A stretch of DNA of 12,434 nt. Origin: Merdimonas faecigallinarum (GTDB taxonomy: Bacteria > Bacillota > Clostridia > Lachnospirales > Lachnospiraceae). Shown piece after piece: positions 7,355 to 12,434 of the stretch; the stretch's first letter is position 1; each line of letters begins with the position of its first letter. The translations under genes and the position numbers were made by a program. The DNA lies in the NCBI GenBank assembly GCA_019119285.1, contig DWXJ01000051.1, positions 1 to 12,434 of the forward strand, written 5' to 3'. The notes beneath the pieces are model-generated. The model had not been told where the DNA came from, ran no database searches, and worked only from the letters and a program-made list of their open reading frames with translations.

Positions 7355-8728
7355 CTATTTAATTTTCTTCACCAGATTTCCGTAGCCCTTCTCGCCTACG
7401 ATCTCGCCGTCTTCTGCAACAACCTGGCCTCTTACGATAGTGTATACCGGAAGCCCTTTGCCTTTGAGTCCGACGAAAGCAGAGATCTTATTGACATATT
7501 TCAGGGACTCGCTGGTGATCTCCCATTCCTTGTCCGGATCCACGATCAGAAGGTCCGCGTCAAAGCCTGGCTTGATGTCGCCCTTCTTGCCATAGATGCC
7601 GAATGCCTTTGCAGGCTGTACGGACATGGAGTTAGCAAGAACAGTCGGGCAAACGCCCCGTTTTACCACGCCTTCGCTGAACGCTGCCTGGAATCCGCTC
7701 TGAATGCCGGAGCATCCGCCCCATACGTCGAATACTGTCTCGATCTTGTTGCCAAGGATCTCGTTGTATTTCTCGTCATAAGAGCAGGGAGAGTGGTCGG
7801 AAGCGATTCCGCTGAATACGCCTGCCTTTACATACTCCCACATTTCCTCTACTGCCTCTTTGGGCTGCAGGATGGGCGCGCATTTAAAGAGCGGTCCGTT
7901 CTTGATCACATCTTCATCGGTGAAGGTCAGATAATGGGTACAGGTCTCTGCCGTGATATCATAGCCTTCGTCCTGAGCGGCTTTGATCTTCTTTGCAACC
8001 GCCGGATGGGATACATGGCAGATATGAGCCTTGCATCCTGTGGCCTTCGCAAGCTCAATGATCGCGTCTGTCGCCACGATCTCCGCAACTACAGGACGGG
8101 ACTCCAGATAAGCCTTCCAGTCATTGCGTCCGGCTTCTTTCATTCTCTTTTCCTGATTCTTGATGATGGAGTAGTCTTCACAATGGAAGCCTGCACGTCC
8201 GTCAAACTCTTTGATAATGTCCATCGCTTCCAGCGCCTGGCCGTAGCTTAAAGACTCATAGTCCGGAGAAACCGGTCCGATAAAGGACTTAAAGGATACG
8301 CAGCCCTTTTCATCCAGATCTTTCAGGTCTCCAAAGTTATAGCTGGTCAGTCCGCCCCAGAAGCAGTAGTCCACATATGCGTTGGGAGAAACCTTATTTT
8401 CTTTGAAATCAAAGGTTTCCGCATTGGTCATACAGGGCTCATTCTGAAGAGGCATGTCAATAACGGTAGTATATCCGCCAAGAGCCGCGGCCGCTGTGCC
8501 GTGCTCATAGTCCTCGCGCCACTCATACCCCGGATCATTCAGATGTGCGTGGGTATCGATCGCGCCCGGGAAGATATACTTTCCGCCGGCATCGATCACC
8601 TTCGCGGCCTCGGGCTCCACTCCGGCTCCCAGGACCGCGGCGATCTTGCCGTCCTTTACTGCGACGCCGCCTTCTGTGATCGCGTCAGCAGTTACAATCT
8701 TACCATTTTTAATCAACAAATCATACAT
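7355..8728 (-). CDS. allB: Allantoinase-family cyclic amidohydrolase 2
   Basis: A 457-residue member of the dihydropyrimidinase/allantoinase amidohydrolases, which hydrolyse cyclic ureides; allantoinase gives allantoate. The binuclear metal site is complete: His60 and His62 in THAHLNDPG, Lys147 (the lysine carbamylated in E. coli AllB is Lys146) in SFKSF, His182 in GFHCED, His238 in CHVSH, and Asp311 in SDHSP. It is paralogous to the gene at 10140-11543. The stretch that reads CTPPMRD there, and CSPPIRD in E. coli AllB, is CAPILQP here (from Cys283), and CPHY is CTHY, so its substrate preference may differ. The ribosome site CCTCCT (minus strand AGGAGG) at 8741-8746 overlaps the stop of permease 1, and the genes are 16 bases apart. 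It is third in the operon. Hydantoinase or an allantoin-stereoisomer-specific enzyme are alternatives to plain allantoinase. Confidence 0.9.
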   Translation of the reverse strand: MYDLLIKNGKIVTADAITEGGVAVKDGKIAAVLGAGVEPEAAKVIDAGGKYIFPGAIDTHAHLNDPGYEWREDYEHGTAAAALGGYTTVIDMPLQNEPCMTNAETFDFKENKVSPNAYVDYCFWGGLTSYNFGDLKDLDEKGCVSFKSFIGPVSPDYESLSYGQALEAMDIIKEFDGRAGFHCEDYSIIKNQEKRMKEAGRNDWKAYLESRPVVAEIVATDAIIELAKATGCKAHICHVSHPAVAKKIKAAQDEGYDITAETCTHYLTFTDEDVIKNGPLFKCAPILQPKEAVEEMWEYVKAGVFSGIASDHSPCSYDEKYNEILGNKIETVFDVWGGCSGIQSGFQAAFSEGVVKRGVCPTVLANSMSVQPAKAFGIYGKKGDIKPGFDADLLIVDPDKEWEITSESLKYVNKISAFVGLKGKGLPVYTIVRGQVVAEDGEIVGEKGYGNLVKKIK

Positions 8729-8744
8729 AATAAAGAAATACCTC

Positions 8745-10112
8745 CTATTTCTCTAAAGTCGTTCCCTTTCTGAACCGCTCGCAGGACTTCATGTACTTCA
8801 TGCAGAAGTAGAATACCAGACCTGTCGGGATGGTTGCTGTAAAGAAGGAAATATCTACATTGATCAGGCCGATCACTGCGCCTACCGCGATCGCGATGAA
8901 TGCGGCCCAGTTTACTCCGGCGTGATCTCCCTTGGGATCATACAGATCCTTCAGAGCAGCTTCGCTGAATTTTCTTCTATGTAAGATGAAGAAATCTGTG
9001 ATCAGTACCGCAAAGATCGGTCCGAAGAATGCGGTGTAGATCTTGGTGAACAGTGCAAGTCCGCCTGCGGAACTGTCGTTGGTCAGGATCCACGGACAGG
9101 TACATACTGCCAGGATACCGATCAGGATAACAGCGGTCTTATGTTTCATCTTGAATGCATCCATAAAGGCATATGCCGGCGGGATGACGTTACTTGCCAG
9201 GTTGGTGGTCAGCTGTGCGAAGATAATGAACGCCAGTGTTACGATCATAACCACCTTGTTGTCAACCATCTGTGCAAATGCATTGATCGGGTTTGCAACG
9301 CCTGTAGCGGTGGAAGCCATGGCTCCGATCACGCCCAGAAGGATAGTTGCCGGAACCATTGCCAGGAAGTAGGAAGATCCACGCTTCATTACAGACATTC
9401 CGTCCTTCATCTCACGGGAATAATCGCCCGCATTCAGCATAACTGTGGTACTGTTTCCAAAGAATGCGATGATCGCTGCCACGAACGGCATGCCCCAGGT
9501 TCCGGACTTGTCGATCAGCTTGGTGCTTACCACGTCGCCATACTCCGTGACACACAGGTACAGAAGATAGATCATGGCAATGGAGATAACCACGCCTCCG
9601 ATATTTCCAACCATCTTCGCTCCCTGGAATCCCTTGATGGACAGGAGGATCTGAACGATCTGGAATACGATAAAGAAGACCCAGATATTGTCAAATCCGA
9701 ACAAAGCAATGGAAATGTTGTTGATCGCAGCGCCTCCAAGCCAGGTCTGATAGCCGTACCATACGATCGCCGGCAGACCCCGGATCAGACTGGGCACTAC
9801 GTTACCTTTAGTACCAAACGCGCTTCGAAGCTGTACCGCATATGGCGCGCCGGTATTGTAGCTGAACTGGTCGTTGAGGGCAATGCCCACTACCAGGATC
9901 AAAGATCCGATGGCAACGGCCAGGAACAGCTGCAGCAGGTTCAGGCCCGCCTCTACCTGCGCGGAACCCTGTGCCAGCGTACCGATGGAAATACATCCGC
10001 CCAGCCACAGCATGGTGTTGGATCCCCATCCCATGATTCGCTTTTCCTTGGAAATCGGGGCCAGTGATGACTGTTCCTGTTTGGTTTTTTCGTTTGTGTT
10101 TACTTCACTCAT
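8745..10112 (-). CDS. NCS1-family permease 1 (allantoin/ureide or nucleobase transporter)
   Basis: A 455-residue integral membrane NCS1 symporter, the same length as permease 2 and clearly its paralogue (shared KRIMG, GGC-SIGT, RGLPAIVW-GYQ, GTWGMPF, NWAA and IPTG blocks). Mhp1-type binding residues align: Trp118, Gln122 (IVWYGYQTW), Trp206 and Asn304 (LTTN). The Trp206-to-Asn304 distance of 98 residues equals that of Trp220 to Asn318 in Mhp1. The N-terminal tail is hydrophilic (MSEVNTNEKTKQEQ) and cytosolic. GGAAGGAG lies about 8 bases before the ATG at 10112, and the gene follows allantoinase 1 after 27 bases. Being placed directly after an allantoinase suggests import of that enzyme's substrate, most likely allantoin together with a cation; the substrate is inferred, not seen. 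Confidence 0.9.
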   Translation of the reverse strand: MSEVNTNEKTKQEQSSLAPISKEKRIMGWGSNTMLWLGGCISIGTLAQGSAQVEAGLNLLQLFLAVAIGSLILVVGIALNDQFSYNTGAPYAVQLRSAFGTKGNVVPSLIRGLPAIVWYGYQTWLGGAAINNISIALFGFDNIWVFFIVFQIVQILLSIKGFQGAKMVGNIGGVVISIAMIYLLYLCVTEYGDVVSTKLIDKSGTWGMPFVAAIIAFFGNSTTVMLNAGDYSREMKDGMSVMKRGSSYFLAMVPATILLGVIGAMASTATGVANPINAFAQMVDNKVVMIVTLAFIIFAQLTTNLASNVIPPAYAFMDAFKMKHKTAVILIGILAVCTCPWILTNDSSAGGLALFTKIYTAFFGPIFAVLITDFFILHRRKFSEAALKDLYDPKGDHAGVNWAAFIAIAVGAVIGLINVDISFFTATIPTGLVFYFCMKYMKSCERFRKGTTLEK

Positions 10113-10139
10113 CTCTTTACTCCTTCCTTTGATGTATTG

Positions 10140-11543
10140 CTATTTTACCGGGGTGATGTACTCACCATATCCGATAGCATCCTCTTTATAAGTCTCGCCG
10201 TCAGCGACAACTTTTCCACGGATCACGGTGCAGACCGGAGCGCCTTTTCCTTCCAGTCCGTCGAAGCAGGATACATGACCTTTGGTCAGAAGCTTCGTCT
10301 GGTCGCACTTCCATGCCTTCTCTGGATCAACGATCACGATATCGCCGTCGAATCCCAGTTCAAACGCACCTTTTCTGCCGTACAGCCCGAAGATCTTCGC
10401 CGGATTGTAATCCATAACTTTTGCGATCAGGCTGGGGCTTAAGCCCTTCTTGTTAACAACCATATCAAACATCATCGGCAGGAAGAACTGGATAGAGTTC
10501 AGGCCGCCCCATGCATGCCAGATATCCTTGGTCGCATTGTCTTTCTCTTCGTCAGCTGCCGGAGAGTGGTCGCTGCCTACGCAGGAGAGTGTGCCGTCCA
10601 GCACATAATCCCACAGCTTCTCCATAGCTTCTTTGTCTCTCATCGGAGGCGTACATTTTGCCGGAGCTCCCTTTTCAAATACAAAATCTTCTGTAAATCC
10701 AAGGTAATGCGGGCAGGTCTCTGCTGTGATCGGAAGGCCTTCATGGATCGCGTCTTTGACAACCTGCGCTACCATCGGATGGCTGACATGGCAGATATGT
10801 ACGCGTCCGCCTGTGGCTCTTGCCATATCAATGACATTTTTGGTAGCCACATACTCGGTCCATACATCGTGAGAATCCAGGAAATCCCGGATCTTTTCCT
10901 CATTGGTCCGTCCTTCTTTGGCTTTTGCCTCTTTTTCTCTCTCCAGAACCTGTCCGTACTCCTCGCAGTGGAATCCGCAGAGTGCATTGTACGGCTTCAG
11001 GATCTCCAGCGCTTTCCTCACATTTCCAAGATTCACGGTAGGGAAGAGATCGCCGTTGGGGCAGGTGAAGCCCTTAAATGCAGCAACGCCGCAGTTGTAA
11101 AGATCTACCAGATCGTTCATGTTATTTTTCACAGAATCCGGCTTGTCGTCAAAATCGCCGACCAGGCCGCCCCACAGAGCGTAATCTACCAGAGAGTGTC
11201 TGCTGATCTTGCTCATCTTCAGATCAAAGATCTCTTTGTTCATCAGAGACGGATCGTTGTTCAGAGGCATATCGATCAGACAGGTGCAGCCTGCAACTAC
11301 CGCAGCTCTTGAACCGGTCTCAAAATCTTCACGATACTCAAATCCGGGCTCATTCAGATGGGCATGACAGTCAATGATACCGGGGAATACATAATTTCCT
11401 TTGGCGTCGATGACTTCTTTTGCTTCCGCTTCCGTTCCTTTAGCAAGAAAAGCCGCATACTTGCCATCCTGAATGGCGATGTCTGCTTCATAGATGCGGT
11501 CAGGAGTAACGAGTTTACCATTTCTTACCAACAAATCATACAT
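10140..11543 (-). CDS. allB: Allantoinase 1
   Basis: The first enzyme of the pathway and first gene of the six-gene operon: it opens the hydantoin ring of allantoin to allantoate. The 467-residue product has the complete metal set of the family: His60 and His62 in CHAHLNEPG, Lys157 (the position carbamylated in the family) in AFKGF, His192 in GFHCEE, His252 in CHVSH, and Asp325 in GSDHSP. CPHY and CTPPMRD match E. coli AllB in these loops. I chose the ATG at 11543 (MYDLLVRNGK), which has AGGAGGA nine bases upstream and starts exactly like allantoinase 2; an in-frame ATG at 11588 lies in the AT-rich leader with no ribosome site. About 10 extra residues before Lys157, compared with the paralogue, form a longer loop. 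Dihydropyrimidinase or hydantoinase is possible, but the allE/allD context favours allantoinase. Confidence 0.92.
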   Translation of the reverse strand: MYDLLVRNGKLVTPDRIYEADIAIQDGKYAAFLAKGTEAEAKEVIDAKGNYVFPGIIDCHAHLNEPGFEYREDFETGSRAAVVAGCTCLIDMPLNNDPSLMNKEIFDLKMSKISRHSLVDYALWGGLVGDFDDKPDSVKNNMNDLVDLYNCGVAAFKGFTCPNGDLFPTVNLGNVRKALEILKPYNALCGFHCEEYGQVLEREKEAKAKEGRTNEEKIRDFLDSHDVWTEYVATKNVIDMARATGGRVHICHVSHPMVAQVVKDAIHEGLPITAETCPHYLGFTEDFVFEKGAPAKCTPPMRDKEAMEKLWDYVLDGTLSCVGSDHSPAADEEKDNATKDIWHAWGGLNSIQFFLPMMFDMVVNKKGLSPSLIAKVMDYNPAKIFGLYGRKGAFELGFDGDIVIVDPEKAWKCDQTKLLTKGHVSCFDGLEGKGAPVCTVIRGKVVADGETYKEDAIGYGEYITPVK

Positions 11544-11609
11544 AAAAAACTTTCCTCCTATCAAGTTTTCTGATTTTAGTTTAAACAAAATTAAACTAAT
11601 AATAAAAAT

Positions 11610-11619
11610 AGGTCGACCA
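11610..11619. promoter_or_regulatory. Palindromic operator (GGTCGACC core) before the allB operon
   Basis: On the minus strand this reads TGGTCGACCT, matching nine of ten bases of the site before allE in the same orientation. It lies about 20 bases downstream of the -10 box of the predicted allB promoter, again where a repressor would act as a roadblock. It could also affect the divergent allH gene, but it is about 150 bases from that promoter. Confidence 0.6.
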
Positions 11620-11639
11620 AACCACTATTTATAAAAAAC

Positions 11640-11668
11640 ATTTTATTCTAAATTTCTCCGAAAAACAA
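11640..11668 (-). promoter_or_regulatory. Promoter of the six-gene allB operon
   Basis: Read on the minus strand: TTGTTT (11663-11668), a 17-base spacer, TAAAAT (11640-11645). The start site would be near 11633, giving a leader of about 90 bases that includes the palindrome. The surrounding sequence is so AT-rich that other -10-like hexamers exist (TATAAA at 11628-11633, without a good -35), so the exact box is uncertain. Confidence 0.5.
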
Positions 11669-11771
11669 TGGAATAAAAGAGGGAAAAATCTCCATTTTTT
11701 TGTCTAATGTGTATAAATTTATTTTTTTATTTCTCCGTTTATTGTAAAAAATCGCCTTTTTGCAAATGCCT

Positions 11772-11800
11772 TTGTATTTTTGTTTTTTTCCTGCTAAAAT
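11772..11800 (+). promoter_or_regulatory. Promoter of allH
   Basis: TTGTAT (11772-11777), a 17-base spacer ending in TGC, then TAAAAT (11795-11800): a sigma-A promoter with extended -10. The start site would be near 11807, leaving a leader of about 66 bases. Confidence 0.55.
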
Positions 11801-11808
11801 GTGTATGC

Positions 11809-11823
11809 AGGAGATCTTCTCCT
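11809..11823 (+). other. Short inverted repeat in the allH 5' leader
   Basis: AGGAGA (11809-11814) and TCTCCT (11818-11823) around a 3-base loop, starting within a few bases of the predicted allH transcription start. It could be a 5' stem-loop that protects the mRNA or an operator; too short to decide. Confidence 0.35.
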
Positions 11824-11872
11824 TTCGTTTACGGAATTATTATACAAGATTATGAATAAGGAGCATTCGTTT

Positions 11873-12434
11873 ATGCAGATTATGATCACAGACCTTTCCC
11901 TATACGCAAAAACGATCCTGGAGCAGCACAGCTCCTGGACCGTTCATTCTGTCTACCGGAAAACCATCAATCTGCAGTCCGGGGATTTACTTCTGGCTCT
12001 CCAGACAGCCGGCTCCCCGCTTTCCCCCATCAGCCTGATCACAGATCTTTCTGAAGCCGGAATGGACGCGCAAAAAGCCGTGCCCGGGATGGAGATCCCT
12101 TCCTCTGCCCTTCAGACGGACCAGGCAAATGTCCGGGACCTGTTCCTGTCCTCCTTTTCCGGCAGTTTCGGGGAATTATCCGCCGCCATCCATCAGGCAA
12201 TCTGCCATGCAGATGACCAGGGCTTCCGGCTCCTGTTTCTTCCGGACCGGCAGAAAAACGCTTCCCTTATCATGGAGGCAGCAAAAAAAAGCCTGACAGA
12301 CTGCAGGCTTTTCCTTCAAAAACAAGAGACAAAAGCCGCGGCTGCGGCTCTTGTACGTCTGACCGGACTTGGCATCGGCCTGACCCCCTCCGGCGACGAC
12401 TTCCTCTGCGGTACGCTGGCAGGGCTGATCCTTA
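11873..12434 (+). CDS. allH: AllH/YlbF (DUF2877), oxamate carbamoyltransferase subunit; 3' end cut by window
   Basis: The reading frame is open from the ATG at 11873 to the window's right edge (187 full codons). The start has AAGGAG (11858-11863) nine bases upstream; an ATG three codons later is possible. Two blocks identify the DUF2877 family: SVYRKTINL near residue 27, corresponding to VWRRAINL in E. coli YlbF, and GLGIGLTPSGDDFLCG at 165-180, corresponding to GKGPGLTPSHDD. In E. coli this protein works with FdrA and YlbE as oxamate carbamoyltransferase, the last pathway step. Here it is divergent from the allB operon and almost 10 kb from the start of the allF-allG fusion gene, rather than beside it. 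The family identity is firm for the part that is visible; the missing C-terminus is expected to be about 100 residues. Confidence 0.9.
   Translation, partial: MQIMITDLSLYAKTILEQHSSWTVHSVYRKTINLQSGDLLLALQTAGSPLSPISLITDLSEAGMDAQKAVPGMEIPSSALQTDQANVRDLFLSSFSGSFGELSAAIHQAICHADDQGFRLLFLPDRQKNASLIMEAAKKSLTDCRLFLQKQETKAAAAALVRLTGLGIGLTPSGDDFLCGTLAGLIL

Larger units (their letters stand above)
11544..11872. other. Divergent AT-rich regulatory region between allB and allH
   Basis: This 329-base gap holds no gene that I can support. It is strongly AT-rich with many T and A runs, unlike the flanking genes. It contains the allB leader and promoter, the palindrome at 11610-11619, one copy of TTTGTCTA (11699-11706), the allH promoter and a short inverted repeat in the allH leader. 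Confidence 0.7.

Noticed and set aside
9141..10067. Long plus-strand open frames opposite permease 1 (and similar ones at 7301-8251, 10515-11312 and 1246-1944)
   Set aside because: Each lies wholly or mainly opposite a clearly identified gene and has low-complexity or random-looking composition. The codon bias of the real genes leaves these frames open.
11544..11588. Upstream ATG at 11588 as the start of allantoinase 1
   Set aside because: It lies in the AT-rich leader without a ribosome site, and the extra residues would include the AGGAGG region itself. The ATG at 11543 matches the paralogue's start exactly.
11544..11872. Riboswitch or small RNA gene in the divergent spacer
   Set aside because: I see no conserved riboswitch core or extended paired structure; only promoters, one palindrome and a 6-base stem can be supported.
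1..12434. CRISPR array, insertion sequence, tRNA or rRNA gene, phage or defence module
   Set aside because: No regularly spaced repeats, transposase motifs, terminal inverted repeats or RNA-gene signatures were found on either strand; all sizeable gene space is taken up by the ureide cluster, the hydrolase and the two small genes.

Overview
The window reads as a chromosomal allantoin (purine-ureide) degradation locus from an anaerobic Bacillota, most likely a gut Lachnospiraceae-type clostridium. The grounds are strong AGGAGG-like ribosome binding sites, very AT-rich intergenic regions between medium-GC genes, an anaerobic route that ends in oxamate and carbamoyl phosphate, and no uricase or oxygen-dependent enzyme. 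The species cannot be named from this sequence alone.

Layout. A six-gene minus-strand operon runs from 11543 down to 5110: allantoinase 1, NCS1 permease 1, allantoinase 2, NCS1 permease 2, a small two-helix membrane protein with a PH-like domain, and a 114-residue protein that I do not recognise. A bidirectional terminator at 5053-5104 separates it from a plus-strand alpha/beta hydrolase (4190-5038). A second minus-strand operon runs from 3973 to the left edge: AllE, AllD, and an open reading frame that joins FdrA/AllF to the YlbE/AllG (DUF1116) domain in one chain, cut by the window. At the right edge a divergent plus-strand gene encodes the start of AllH/YlbF (DUF2877).

How the genes work together. 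The permeases import allantoin or related ureides. The allantoinases open the hydantoin ring to allantoate. AllE converts (S)-ureidoglycine to (S)-ureidoglycolate, AllD oxidises that to oxalurate, and AllF/AllG/AllH (oxamate carbamoyltransferase) split oxalurate with phosphate into oxamate and carbamoyl phosphate, which a carbamate kinase can use to make ATP. The step between allantoate and ureidoglycine (AllC) and the carbamate kinase are not in the window.

Regulation. Two nearly identical palindromes centred on GGTCGACC lie just downstream of the predicted start sites of the two minus-strand operons (4000-4009 and 11610-11619) and look like operators of one shared repressor. The most notable points are the AllF-AllG fusion, the doubled allantoinase-permease module with a divergent active-site loop in the second allantoinase, the shared palindrome, and two small uncharacterised proteins at the operon's end.
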